Part shown: positions 19,701-30,937 of the stretch, piece after piece
How positions within the stretch are numbered: position 1 is the stretch's first letter
Layout: the number at the start of each line of letters is the position of its first letter
Assembly: GCA_002118135.1 (NCBI GenBank)
Contig: BDIU01000062.1
Location: 124,001 to 188,000 of the forward strand
From: Trebouxia sp. TZW2008
Lineage: Eukaryota > Chlorophyta > Trebouxiophyceae > Trebouxiales > Trebouxiaceae
Length of the DNA stretch: 64,000 bases
Reading direction: 5' to 3'
The notes under the pieces: generated by a model
The model's database searches: none
What the model was told of the DNA's origin: nothing
What the model saw: the letters and a program-made list of their open reading frames with translations, nothing else
Position numbers and translations under genes: made by a program

Positions 19701-21247
19701 GCGTCACTGCTGATATTCACCAGAGCAGCAGAATGAGTTATGGTGGGTCCCGTACTGTGAACGTACTTTGGAGACAGCTTGACTACCTGCAGAGGGCGGA
19801 CAACAGGCTTTCAGCACGAGTAACCTGATTCCCTGCAAAGCGTATTGGAAGCGCTTTCGGTGTTGCATCAAAGTGAACACAGTGTTGCATCAAAGTGAAC
19901 ACTGAGCTGTTGATGAAGTAGAATGGCCGCCGTACTTTGAACATGACTTGAATACCTGCAGAGGCCGACAACACTGCTTTCAGTGTGGCCCAGAGGTTTG
20001 GGTTGAATTGTTGGTGCATTTGTTTGGCGGTGCTAACGTATGCACCTGATGGGGTCATGAAATGCATGAGAAAGGCGCTTTACAGGGGTTCAGAGAGAGT
20101 GATCGCAGGTTTAGAGATGCTTTAAATACCTTTGGCGGCCTGTTTCAACCTGATCTTATTTGGAAATCTCGTCCACTAGCTTGCAAATGCAAATGCAGAT
20201 GGAGATAGTGCTTTTGTTTTCACTGCTTCTGTGCGAGTACATGAGCATTGTGACGATGTGACGATGTGACGATGATCATTGAGGTTGTAAATTCACAGCT
20301 AACAGCTTTGCCAGCAAGCACGCAACTGATGATGACGAAGTTCACCGTCAGGGCTGAAGACTGTGGCAGTGAAGGGACGCCTGGTCCTCAGTAACTGCCG
20401 ACCAACCTCCTTTCCAAAACTGCCTAACTCCTCTGCCAGTAGAGCCACCACATTCCCCTGCTGGTCGTATATGGTGTACTTGTTAGCTTGCTCAAATCCA
20501 AAGATGACTGTGCCCCACTCCACGTTGCGGGTGATAACAAGCGCTGGATGGCCGACCACATCTTCGACCTGGCAAGCGTGCTCAGTGCTGAATAATAAGT
20601 CTTTGTCCAGGCATGCTGCTTACGTGCACAAGTAACCTTGAGCGTGTTGCAATCAACACAGCAGAACTGAGCTGTATGACACGCTGTCAATATAAAGCTG
20701 TCATTGCATCAAATGAACAAGCACACAGCAGCTGTATGCTTGAAAATAGCCATTTCTGGGACAACTGCTGTCAGCGGTGATTGCCCCTATACGGGTTGAG
20801 TGACAATACCTGTAGCTGAGTGGCTGAGCTTTGAGAAGCTTGCACTGTGGAGCTCTCCTGAGGGATGGTGGCAACAGCTTCATTGCTTGTGGGATCGAGC
20901 TGATCACCAACAGGGCCACTTCTGCCGCCATGTTGCTGCTGTGCTATGCGCTTGGCCCTAGTGACGGTCTTTTTGAGCCTGCTCGCAGCTTGTCCGGCGA
21001 AGCCTCGATTGCTGATGCAGTACGCAGGCGAGCATGCTGCAGCGGTGTGTAGTGATTCGGAAAGGGCGAAAGGAGCTGGTGGCGGTTGCAATAGGGCTTG
21101 TTGAGCACTGGTCAGGCCGCAGCTGAAGTACAATTGGCTTCGTACGCCTGCCGCTGCGCAGCCTTGCGAAGCTGTCAAGTCACAAAAATAGGTAGCCAAT
21201 GACAGCAAGGGCTTGGCGGTGATTTGAGCCTTGCGCAGGTGTTGCAT
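16087..21247 (-). CDS. Phospholipid scramblase family protein (AIM25-like)
   Basis: Scramblase-fold protein; in this family proteins move or bind phospholipids, and the fungal AIM25 branch is mitochondrial. Exons (-): 20810-21247, 20346-20568, 19468-19680, 18156-18385, 17520-17745, 16819-16959, 16087-16187. All phases close, giving 523 residues. Residues 1-146 form a basic, Ala/Ser-rich leader, likely an organelle targeting region. Core motifs follow: WGTVIFGFEQANKYTIYD, RRPFTATVFSPDG, RVRRPFYFINSSIYVEDG, QWHLWQRNYDLY, NSGLWAWEFLLKDKDG and ALIDRNFQGFGKELFTDAGK. Then comes an inserted module (EAAEQASKTIQAAHPDKPAP) before the conserved VALAAAVSVDYDYFS. The C-terminus is Gly/Asp-rich and ends WDAFSDD. 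I chose the first ATG in exon 1; a GTG further up is open but not a likely start. Confidence 0.88.
16669..16736. repeat. CTG/TTG trinucleotide repeat
   Basis: Uninterrupted CTG and TTG triplets in the last intron of the scramblase gene. A second CTG run is at about 16996-17019 in the preceding intron. Both are just outside exons. Confidence 0.9.
17365..17460 (-). repeat. Decayed copy of scramblase exon 5 3' half
   Basis: On the minus strand it reads YPSHGEAEAGEAESADQGLE in place of YPSDGGAEGGAEGGEAGAAD in the real exon, and the gatgcag splice edge is conserved. It lies just downstream of the real exon 17520-17745. The opposite edge of the same exon is copied near 17795-17860. Confidence 0.8.
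18390..19040 (-). repeat. Serial copies of scramblase exon 4 (ALIDRNF / EAAEQASKT module)
   Basis: The real exon is 18156-18385. The stretch coding EAAEQASKTIQAAHPD is repeated at about 18414-18500, 18540-18625 and 18665-18755. Two of these join the exon's acceptor directly to AATAAGCC or an equivalent, so the ALIDRNF part is deleted and that deletion was itself duplicated. The ALIDRNF part recurs at about 18755-18850 (complete with module start) and 18945-19020 (worn). Several copies still have open frames: the one at 18497 runs in frame straight into the real exon. Confidence 0.85.
19260..19375 (-). pseudogene. Decayed copy of scramblase exon 3, 3' half
   Basis: On the minus strand it reads KQYIAINSG, stop, WGWKFLLKDKDGG, against KQYATINSGLWAWEFLLKDKDGG in the real exon at 19468-19680. 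The Leu codon has become TAG, so this copy cannot be used without truncating the protein. Confidence 0.85.
19885..19970 (-). pseudogene. Decayed copy of scramblase exon 3, 5' half
   Basis: On the minus strand, after a ctgcag acceptor, it reads IQVMFKVRRPFYFINSSV, matching SQVIFRVRRPFYFINSSI of the real exon. It then diverges after the SSV codons. More acceptor-edge fragments are near 19775 and 19825. Confidence 0.85.
20248..20280. repeat. GTGACGAT direct repeats
   Basis: Three near-perfect copies of a gtgacgat unit in the scramblase intron between exons 2 and 3. Confidence 0.7.
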
Positions 21248-21719
21248 CAGCACGTCAGCACCCGGGCTCACAGCAGAAAACGACTGTTACGAAGCAATGC
21301 ACCAGACAGAGCTGCAGACACTTCTCACACGAACGAGCAGACAAGCGCTCAACTGTGATCCCAGAAGTCAAGGTCTCCTAGCGCAACAGGCAGTCCTGAG
21401 CTGACGAGACGTTGACCTGCTGGTTTCGGAGCGCCGTTTAAGCTGCAGCTTGCTCTGCAGTGCATGCGCACTGGAGATCAATTCGTTGTCAAAGCTTTCA
21501 GCCCGTTTCGCGTTGCGGTGAAGCGATTCAATCACTCAGGGTGGTGTGTGTGTAGTCTCTTTGACGACTGGCGTAAGTACGGTGGCCAACAGTTGTGAAC
21601 AGAACACATCCCCAGGACAGACCGGTCCTATCCGCTGTTCGCGGTATTGACAACGTTTTAAGTCAGTGTTGGGTCACTACTGCTTTGTCGCCAGCGTGTT
21701 GTCATCGGTCGTTGTGGCG
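21248..21719. promoter_or_regulatory. Shared upstream region of scramblase (-) and RNF121-like (+)
   Basis: The two start codons are head-to-head, 472 bases apart. The stretch is visibly richer in CpG than the flanking introns, as expected for a promoter. No TATA box was recognised. It is probably a bidirectional promoter, inferred from position. Confidence 0.45.
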
Positions 21720-24700
21720 ATGACGGATGTGGCAGACGGTCTGACGAATCTCACCCAAACAGCCCAAGATGTGGCCATCAACAACGCCTCAACTCTGGCT
21801 TTTGCCGATGCTAACAACACAGACGGGTGGGTAGTCGGTCCGGATGGCGAATTTGACGGTGATCCCGAGGAGCCGAGATTCGCTGTGCTTGTCTTCTACT
21901 GCATTCTGGTGAGTGCACAAGTCTCAGCCAGGGCGCATAGTCATTGCCACCTTTCAACTCATGCGCTCAGGTTTTGTTGGCTGGCTCAAGCACGTCAAAG
22001 TCTTTGTTTTTCATTGTAGCACCTTCTGTCCTGTCAGCTGTCATTCGTTGCCATTGCACGCAGGCAGTCATGATTGGGGCACAAAGCGGCTTGTTCTACT
22101 GGAAAAAGCTGCACAAGCGCAGCTATGAGCTGGTATGCTTTGTGCATAGTCGCATTTCACCAAGCTTGTATGCCCAATGACGCTCAGCATAAGTCAGCCT
22201 GGCAAGACATGACTTGTGCCGCACAAACCAAGCACCCTTGATGGAAATTGTCCTCTAGTCTTGTATGAGCTATGTGCCCAGCTTTGCACAAGGGCCTCTG
22301 CAGTGCAGGTGACCTTGCTGGGTCTTTGGCTTGTTCCTGTGGTCATCAGTGTGTACATGGTCTGGTGGAGGTTCGTGCTGGTAAGCATCTTGCTTCTTGT
22401 GTGTGCTGGTTCATCACAGCGGTCAGAGCTCCAACTGTGCATGTCCTGATGCAAGAATCTTGTTGCTCACTTGCAATAGCCAGTCAGACGTGTCACTTTG
22501 TGCAACTCCTGCTCAGAGTCTTTGACTGCATCCACCGTCAAACTATTTCGGTATCAACGATGCCTTCACATTTTGTATGGTATGTACTAGGTGTTTGTGG
22601 CACAAATCTCAGCAAAGTCATGTCAATCGTGACAAATTGTGGCGCCAATTGATGCATTTCATCAGTCTAAAGATGCTGATGCATCTTAGAGGCACTTTCC
22701 AACGGTGTTGTTGGCTACATTTGACAGTCAGAAGCTGCAGGCATATGCTATCAGCAGGATGTCAAAGTCATATAAGGAAATCAAGACTAAAGCTTGCAGA
22801 AAAGATGCAAACTAGAACACACAACGTCAAGGAAGAATGCGGGGTTGTTGATATGCAGGTGTGGATGGGATATTCTGGCGTGACTGGGTACATGCTGTAT
22901 GCATGCAGTGCAAAGAAGAAGATGGCCTCAAGCATACCCAGGCTGGTGCACATTCTCTTCACTTGACAAGCCTGTCCTGCCGAATTTGTTTCTGATCCTG
23001 TCCAATGCGATTCTGATCCTTCTCCTTATTGCTGATCATTTGTTTTGAATGCAATTGAATAATGAACATGTTGCAAAGCCTGGCTGCCCCGTAGCCATGC
23101 AATCAGATCAAATTGCTGCACAGATAGCCCGCACCGTACATATATATCAAATCGTGTTTCAGGTAGAGCATTTGGCTGTAAGATATATCAGTCTTATGCA
23201 ATCTTGCCATGAGAGAGCAAGGTCGACTCAACAGATCAGCAAAACTGCCTAGTCCAAGATCATGCACCAGTTTGTCACATTCCATCAGAAGTGTTAGGTG
23301 TGCATTGCTTCAATTGCTGTTCTGCCAGGGCCAGCATTGTTCAATTGCACCATGGCTGCTGCAGGTGTATAGCTGGTTTTTGGGTTGTCACAAAGCCTGT
23401 GTGGTCATTGGCATCATTGGATACGCCTTGCTGATGCTGGAGGGCTTTGGATTTGGGCTTCTGATTGGGCCCATTTGGCCAGACGGCATCTCACTCATGC
23501 TCATCTGGTATGGCATGTACTTTGGAGTGCTGGGCAGAGATCTAGCAGAAGTTGCTGGAGATCGCATGGTGAGCTCCTGTTGCCCTATGACCTGTAATAT
23601 GCATGGTTTGTGCATTCCTGGTTACTTGAAAGTGGAAAAGACCTGGTATGCATGCTTATTTGTTATGGCGTGTGCTTTACAGTGTTGAGCAGAGGCCTAG
23701 TTGGGGTTGCTGGATGGCAAATGGTCAGATATTCTTTTGGAAAACACTGCATATGAAGTCTGCATGCGTGACAAATTTGGCATGTCATGCCAAGCAAGGG
23801 TGCTGTGTATTGCTCTCATCCGTTGCTCCATGCTGAGGATTGCATGAGTGTCGTGGCACAACGTTGACAATGCTGTACTGTCTAGGACTGCACTGTCTGG
23901 CATTCAGCTAAGGAATGCATTAGCTGCAATAGTGCATTGTGAATGCATACAGGTGGCAACAATGGGGACCAGAAGGAAACTATCTGTGTCAGTCAACAGC
24001 TGTGGAATCTGCAGTGGCGTCCTAAAGGTACACTGCTGCTGAGTCGATGTTGGTGCTTAGCATTTTCTGTCATCCAGCTACTGCATGTCACATTTTGATG
24101 CAGCATATGAGATGCCTCAACAAATATTCATCTTTTGAGCTGCTGGCATTTCCAACTTCAGTCAAGTCTGATGAGGCTGACAGCTTGCTGAACTGAGCTT
24201 TTTCTTGCAACAATATGCACCAGGCTTGTTTTCAGCCACAAAAGCCGTTGCTTTTGAATTACACAGTGTATGGAAAGCTGAAGCTTGGATGCACAAGTGA
24301 ACAATGACTTGTCACTGAGGACCAAGCCACTGTTGCTGCATTGACTGGGTAGACAAACAATACCAATTGTGTGCAGGACAACCAGCACCTGGGGGAGGAG
24401 CTAGCCAACAATGAGAAGACAGTGCAGCTTACATGCAAGCACTTGTTTCATGATCAATGTATACGAGGCTGGACTCTGGTAGGCAAGAAGGACACATGTC
24501 CAGTGTGCCTGGAGAAGGTGGATCTGCGAGCACTGTATGCGGATCGACCTTGGGATACGCGAAATCTCACCTGGTGAGTCTGTCTGTGCATGTCTTGCTG
24601 CTTTATAGGCATGCTTGTGCATGTCTCGTAGTTTGTGAGGCATGCTTGTGCATGTCTTGCCATTGGATGCATATGTATGTCTTGCTGGTTTTTAGGCATG

Positions 24701-25586
24701 CTTGTGCATGTCTCGCTGTTTGATACGCATGTTTGTGTGTGTCTTGTCAATGAATGCATGTGCATGCCTTGCTGGTTCTTAGGCATGCTTGTGCATACCT
24801 CGCTGTTTGATATGCTTGTTCGTTTGTGTCTTGCCATTGGATGCATTTGCATGTCTTGCTGTTTTTAGGCATGCTTGTGCATGTCTCGCTGTTTGATATG
24901 CTTGCTTGTGCATGGCGCTCCATTGGATGCATGTACAAGTCATGCCGTTTGATGGGCATGCTTGTGCATGTGTCACTGTTTTGCAGGAAGATTGTGCATG
25001 TCTTGCGGTTCCTGCTCAGCGTCGAGTTTTTTGGCTGTGTTCAGAGTGTGTGCTGTGCATGCAGTACATATGTACAGCACAAGGCCCATGCATATATGTC
25101 GGCCATGAAATGACGGCCTATCAGTAGCTCAACAGAAATTTGGCCCCATGATTTCATGTTGTCAGGGATTGGTGCCTGCAGTAGCTTGACATCAACTACT
25201 AGAAGCACATGCAGCGCCAGCGGCATTGCTAAGTTGCACTTCTGCTGGGTAGATAAACTTCCTGCAAAACAGTTTGCATGTATTGAAGCCTGCGCAGGCA
25301 AGTTCGTGACAATCCTGTGGGATTCTCAAGTCACACCTTTTGCTTTGTGTGATGCAGGATCCAAATGCTTGATGCAGTGCGATATATGGTGGTTTGGAAC
25401 CCAATTGTCTTACTTGGGCTGCACTTTGGCCTGCACGTTTTGGGGGTGGACAAGAAGCAGCAATTGCTTCATGAGCACAGCAAACAGCTTCATGACATGC
25501 ACATGAATTTGACACTCATGAACGCCACCCAACCGTGGAATACGAGTTTAGCAAACATAACCTCAAATCTCACAAGTACGCTTTAG
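21720..25586 (+). CDS. RNF121/RNF175-like multi-membrane RING E3 ubiquitin ligase
   Basis: ER/Golgi membrane protein with a C-terminal RING that transfers ubiquitin to substrates; the animal RNF121 acts in membrane-protein quality control. Exons: 21720-21908, 22064-22132, 22309-22380, 22859-22945, 23365-23568, 23953-24027, 24377-24573, 25358-25586. All phases close, giving 373 residues (human RNF121 has 327). Motifs: AQSGLFYWKKLHKRSYEL, LGLWLVPVVISVYMVWWRF, WYGMYFGVLGRDLAEVAGDRM, then RING-H2 residues CGIC, CKHLFHDQC, IRGWTLVGKKDTCPVC and EKVDLRALY. About five hydrophobic segments precede the RING and one follows (VVWNPIVLLGLHFGL). The C-tail carries five N-x-S/T sequons in its last 30 or so residues. 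I took the start at the ATG reading MTDVADGL; a TTG upstream is open but unlikely. Confidence 0.92.
24595..24985 (+). repeat. 87-bp minisatellite, about 4.6 copies
   Basis: Copies begin at 24595, 24682, 24769, 24856 and about 24942, so the period is 87 (86 for the last step). Each unit contains aggcatgcttgtgcatg and a second half near cattggatgcat. It sits immediately downstream of the RING exon donor of the RNF121-like gene. As 87 is a multiple of three, several frames stay open on both strands, but these are not genes. Confidence 0.92.
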
Positions 25587-26067
25587 ACTGAATGTATCCA
25601 TATCATGCTGCGTTCTGCTGATTCCTTTTCGGAGGATTTTGCTTCTGATTTATGCAATACCTGACCAGTCTGTTGAATGATGCTTTAGGCAAGCCTGCCG
25701 CCAGCAAAGGGTTCTGTTGTGTCTCAAGCCTGAGTAAGAAACCTCCTGGGCTCAGCTCTTACACGAATTTTTGGCCATTTGGAAGACATGCGAAGAAGAA
25801 GGAAAGCATGACTAATGTGCGTGGTGAAACGAGCCTAACTCGGACTTGTGAAGTTGCAGGAGTGATTGAGCAGCGCATCTCGCACGCATTGCGGGAATTG
25901 CGCATTGGTGTTGACATTTGCTGCAGTTGCACATTGACAAGCACAAGCGCCTCTTCAGTAGCGCCACACACTGTGGTGCTGATCTCGCACTGCGAGTGCC
26001 GAGCAATTTGCACGGACCTTGTTAGACTGCATTTGACGGAACTGGCCTTGCAAGCTGGGGGTCGCCA
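25587..26067. other. Intergenic region before USP12/46-like gene
   Basis: Tandem (+/+) spacing of 481 bases. The downstream half is CpG-richer and presumably holds the promoter of the following gene. No coding exon was recognised. Confidence 0.4.
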
Positions 26068-28562
26068 ATGGGAGCCAACTCAAGCAAGCTCGAGAAATCG
26101 CTTGCTGAGTTCCCAGAGGGTGAACACTATTTCGGATTCGAGAACTTCGGCAACACTTGCTACGCCAACTCTGTCCTGCAGTCTCTGTACTACTGCCGAC
26201 CATTCCGCGAGCATCTGCTGCAATACGCCACGCGGCTTCCCAGAGACTCAGAAGAGAATTTGCTGACTTGCCTGGCAGACTTGTTTGTGCAGGTATGCTT
26301 ACTCTCATCTTGCTATTTACTAGCATCAACTTGCAGAGGCACTTGTTGCTACTGGCATGATACCCTGCTGCTCACAGCCTCTTGTTCATGCAGATCAACA
26401 GTCAGAAAAAGAGGGCTGGCAGTCTTGCGCCTAAAAAGTTTGTCCAGCGGCTTAAACGAGACAACGAGGTGTTCAGAAGCTATCAGCATCAGGTATGCAT
26501 TGACATGTGCTTTGGCACGCTGAACCACATGTGCTTATGTCACATGCTCAGCTGACTGCATGTGGGTTGCAGGACGCACATGAGTTCCTATATTACCTCT
26601 TCAATGAGATTTCAGAAGTGCTGGAAAAGTCTGAGAAGGAAAAGTCAGCATCTCAGCTCAATGGCCATGCACACGCAGACAGCCAACAGCCAGCACCCAA
26701 GACCTGGGTGCATGAGCTTTTCCAAGGCACCATGGTCAACGAAATGCGCTGCATGCAATGCGAGACTGTCACCAGCAGGGAAGAGGCGTTTTATGATCTG
26801 AGCCTAGAAATAGAGCACAACTCCTCTGTCACCAGCTGTTTGCGGAATTTCAGGTACAGTGACTGTTCTGTATCACGACTGCTTTGTTCCTGAGGAAATT
26901 GCCTCTATAGCGAATGGTCCTTACTCAGAGGTACTATTGCACTCTGAATGCAGCGTATAGTTTTAATTGCATTGTCCTTATATCAAGAATGTCTTTACAT
27001 CAAATGTCCTTGCAGAGAGAAGTTACTGTAACACCCTTACTACTGCGATGCCTTTGTCCTTCTCAATCTGTTGCTTCACACGAGGCACATGAGCCCATTT
27101 TGCCAAGCTGCTTGCGACAGTGAGTGCTACTCACATCATATAGCCAACCCACTTGCTAGACGCTAAAGCAGCAAGTGTTTCATTTATGTGCTGTGAGCAC
27201 TGGTCACTGAATCAAATCTGTTTCTGGTGAGCTGCACAAAGTTGTGCTGAGCACGGTTAAAACACTGTCATTGCTGTTGGTACAAGTCTACTCAAGCTAA
27301 TGAACTGCTGACTCTCTGCTGACATGTAGCAGCAAGCTGGACTAGACACACATGGATTAGACGACCGAACACTGCCTGTAAATCTATCTGATTGTGTTTG
27401 CAGCGCTACTGAGACCCTGGATGCAGAAGATAAGTTCAGCTGTGATACATGCGGCTGCTTGCAAGAAGCTCAGAAGTGCATACGCATCAAGCAGCTGCCC
27501 AGGATACTCTGCTTACATTTGAAGCGCTTCAAGTATGTTGAGGACTTGCAGCGGTGCGCTCTCTGCTTGCAAGATAGCCTTTCAAGAGAGTTGTGGCTTC
27601 AGCGTTGACAACGCTTTGTACTTGACTACAAGACAGCATACCAAAGGACAACAGCATGAGCTATGAAGTTGTGCTGCTGCTGCGTGCCATGTTTCTTCAA
27701 GCAGTCATGCTGTGACAGTCACTTGTCCATAGGAATGCAACTGTCAATTTCCTGTCGCTCATGAATGTTGTGCAGATGCTGCATTCTTGTGCTCAAGTTG
27801 TCCTCAAGCTGCATCCCATTCAGCATCATCCTACCTGTCAGTGTGTGCAGCACTGCTGTGTCTTGCATGCCTCTATGTAGGTCTGTGTTGTATGCGTGCT
27901 TATATTGACAGGATCTGGTGCATGTCAAATGAACACATCTCATTCATATTTACACTGCTGCAGGTTGAAAAAGCTCATGTACCGCGTAGTCTTCCCGTTT
28001 GAGCTGAAGCTAGGCAACACCTCTGACAACTGCGATGCGGCGGACTCTGTGTACAACCTGTTTGCTGTGGTGGTACATATTGGCAGTGGCATGAATCACG
28101 GTAACCCCACCTTTGCCTGAAAGGGCATGCATCTGTGACGCATATGTATACGTTTGAGAGCTGCTGTCTGGGCAACACATCTGCTAGTTGCTGCCATTCA
28201 TGTGACTCTGTGCTCAGCTCACACATTGCCACCCAAGCAGGCGCAAAGGTGGTCAGCCGCCCGCAACGCCGCTACTAAAGCTTGCTGAGAGTCATGTGTT
28301 TCGTATGTACAATATGAATGCGTCAGCTCTGCTGCCCTGCCCACAGACGTGCATTTCTTTCACAGGTCACTATGTGGCGCTAGTCAAGAGCCATGATCAT
28401 TGGCTGTTCTTTGATGATGAGACAGTCGAACCCATTTCGGAAGCAACTGTCAGGACGACTTTTGGGTCAACTCAGGAGTACAGCAGCCACATGGATCATG
28501 GCTACATACTGATGTACGAGCAAGAAACAGAGAAGCTGACGACTATAAATGGCAATAGCTAA
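26068..28562 (+). CDS. USP12/USP46-type ubiquitin-specific protease (plant UBP3/UBP4 type)
   Basis: Deubiquitinase of the USP12/46 family, which in animals needs WD-repeat partners for activity. Exons: 26068-26292, 26394-26492, 26573-26853, 27404-27553, 27964-28100, 28366-28562. All phases close, giving 362 residues, close to the usual 366-370. The start MGANSS is a good N-myristoylation site and matches the internal MGANAS of human USP12. Catalytic Cys31 lies in [23 protein letters not shown] spans the second and third exons. Zinc-ribbon pairs are CMQC and CDTC; His is in [18 protein letters not shown] near residue 299, followed by the Asp. Everything needed for activity is visible. Confidence 0.95.
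26895..27030 (-). mobile_element. MITE copy C, reverse orientation
   Basis: On the minus strand it starts TA-CAGTAACTTCTCTCTGCA, then carries the aaggaca/cttgatataaggaca repeats and the gctgcattcagagt centre of the family. It lies in the third intron of the USP12/46-like gene. The end near 26895 is eroded. Confidence 0.6.
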
Positions 28563-29033
28563 CGTCTTTTGCATGCTGATGTTCCACACAGAGTCAGCTT
28601 CACAAGTGTGTGCAAGCAGCATGCCACATTTTCAGGTTAGCAGCTAGATGCATGCATGACATTGTTTAATGTACATCCTTTGCTCGCCAGGTTGTTTGAT
28701 GCTTCTTTGTGGCTACCATGGTCTACTGCTTTGACCACAATCACGCACATTGCAGAGTCAGGCTCTTCCAGAGCCAAATTTTGATTTGTTTGCAAATGCC
28801 AGCTTAGACTCCCCACCCATCCTCTGTGTACAATGTTCGTTGCAGGCATTTCTTGTTTTGACAAACAAATCCCCATTCAGACAGCATCAATTTTGCGGAA
28901 ATGACACCAGCCCCACTTGAGTGGAAGCATTTGAGACCCTGGGCTTGACCACGACCACCACAAAATTTAAGCAACTGCAAAGATGCCACGTTGTGCTAAA
29001 TGCATTGCTCAGAGAATGCCAGTGTCCATTAGC
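28563..29033. other. Convergent intergenic region
   Basis: Between the 3' ends of USP12/46-like (+) and eL20 (-). No coding sequence or repeat was recognised. Confidence 0.4.
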
Positions 29034-29038
29034 TTACA
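29034..29038 (-). terminator. Possible TGTAA poly(A) signal of eL20
   Basis: TGTAA on the minus strand, 26 bases after the eL20 stop codon. Weak as a lone pentamer. Confidence 0.3.
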
Positions 29039-29063
29039 GACTGGTTGAGCAGCTGCAGACATC

Positions 29064-30937
29064 CTAGTACATGGCAGCGTTTGGCCTGACTGCCTTGAAC
29101 ACAGTCTTGAACCTCCTCTCTGAAGGCCTGCAAGCAAGATACAGCCAACTCTGTATTCCATGCCGTATTTGGTGAAAGACCTCTAAGAAGTGAACTGCTG
29201 ACAAGCAGGCTTTGCTAGCTGACAAACAGGCTACTTGTGAAAGTTGTCAGATGCAAAAACAGCTTGCAGACTCTTATTCAAGATGGGAACATATCATATC
29301 ATATTGGCCCCCGATGCAAATGCTAGAAAAATCCGCTCACATGCATGCCAGCACTTTTGCAGGCATCAATGTGTAGCAGTGTATGACAGGGCAAATTCAG
29401 CAGCTTGCACGGCTGACTGACCAGCAACTGAAAAGCTTGACTCCAGTTCCTACAGATTCAGCTAGTGGTTGCACTAAAATAAAGCTCAATTAACAATGTG
29501 TAAAATGCTGTGTGCTTACCTAACAAGCTTCCTGGTCAGCGGGAACTTGACGCGGATCTGCTTCTTCTGGTTCTCGTCATATGACTGGTGGAACTGCTTT
29601 GTGTTGTCACGCTTGCAGTGGCTGTCAGGAACAGTCGCTGTCTTGATGATGTTGATGAGAGGAGGTCTCACTCTGTGCCGTGAACCCATCTCATCATATA
29701 GCTGCAACAGCCAAATGCAGGTTCATTTGGGCTGCACATTAGACGGTCTGCGCATGCCACATGTATGCCGCCAAGCCTAAAGACTGTGAATGGATGACTT
29801 GAAGTGTGCACAAATGAAAGGGACATGAGACCAGTAGCTGGAAGAGATGTGTGAACGCCCATTGCCCCACTGGCAGCTGTTCAGCAAGCAGCCAATACCA
29901 AGCAACATAGCTGGCAACTGCATATCAAGTGCCAGCATACATGCTTAGCAACATGGCAAAAGGTTTTCTGCTGCCTGAAAGTGCTGTTAATGACCAACCT
30001 GCTCAACAGCACCGTTCAAGGTGACATCTCTGTACTCCTTGTACATGTTGTGGTAGCCAGTCCTTGATTGGTATCGCACCCAGACACCAAAGTTTTTGAT
30101 CTTGGTTGGGTACTTCTCAGTGATCTGCAGCAGACGAGGCTAATCAGCAAGTTTGGCCTTCACACATGAAAAGTCTCAAGCTCAGAGAGCAGGCATGAAT
30201 GGCCCAAATATACGCAGATGGCTGTGATTGTAAGTCAAATGGTGTCTGCAGATGCTGCTCTGCAGTTTGACTCAAGACTGCGCGCAATGACTTGTGCCAC
30301 GCCTTCTGATATGTGATCCCTGTTCCACAGAATGGCTTTGGGACAACAGCTTGAGTTCCGCTTGAAACCTACCTCATTCACCGCCAAGACCTGCCCATTT
30401 GCCTTCTTGACCTTGCGCAACTTCCTCAAGAAGTACCTGCACACCAACACGCTGCTTAAGCTGAAAGTCTACGTCCAGAATAGAAAGTCTGCGTCCAGAA
30501 TGCCGCACTGAGGCGTGAACTGCTTGTCAGTCAACTGCTTGCTGTTGTTGTCTGCTGCAACTGCTGCTTTTGCTGCCACATCAGGACAATTTCGCTGCCT
30601 TGCTGCAATGACGTGCTTGCGTTGTGCTGGCAAGTTGCAGTCGGAACAGTGTGCGAGAGGCACACACCAGAACTTTGACTTGGCTCGCACTGCATCTGTA
30701 GCCCACAACTTCATGCGGTAGATCTGAGGGTTCTCGTCATTTGCTGTTGGCAAGTGGCGTCCCACCACCTGATACTGGTGGAACTTGTATAGTCCCTGCA
30801 ACATTGTGAAGGTCAACACTGTTAGCGAAGTTGTGAGCGATCTGAGCCGCCAGCCGGGGCAGCGCAAGGGCCGTTTTCCCAGCGAACACCCTGCAACGTC
30901 ACGTCTGCTGATAGATGTGCGTGCTCACCTGCACCAT
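29064..30937 (-). CDS. RPL18A: 60S ribosomal protein L18a (eL20)
   Basis: Structural protein of the cytosolic large ribosomal subunit. Exons (-): 30929-30937, 30668-30795, 30373-30436, 29999-30124, 29520-29701, 29064-29127. All phases close, giving 190 residues against about 178 in animals and plants. The first exon is only nine bases (MVQ), which is typical of ribosomal protein genes where the first intron follows the start codon closely. Signature stretches: [103 protein letters not shown] and the C-terminal VRPNAAMY. The family is beyond doubt; only the tiny first exon is a prediction. Confidence 0.95.

Noticed and set aside
24454..24976. Long His/Met/Cys-rich frames on both strands
   Set aside because: Created by the 87-bp minisatellite, whose unit length is a multiple of three.
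25652..26266. Longest open frame of its area (+), 204 codons
   Set aside because: Runs through the promoter and out of frame across the first exon of the USP12/46-like gene; no motifs.
26068..28562. Ubiquitin gene cluster as a coordinated system with 1337-12398 and 21720-25586
   Set aside because: Different strands and promoters are involved and unrelated genes lie between. These are common families, so chance proximity is the simpler reading.
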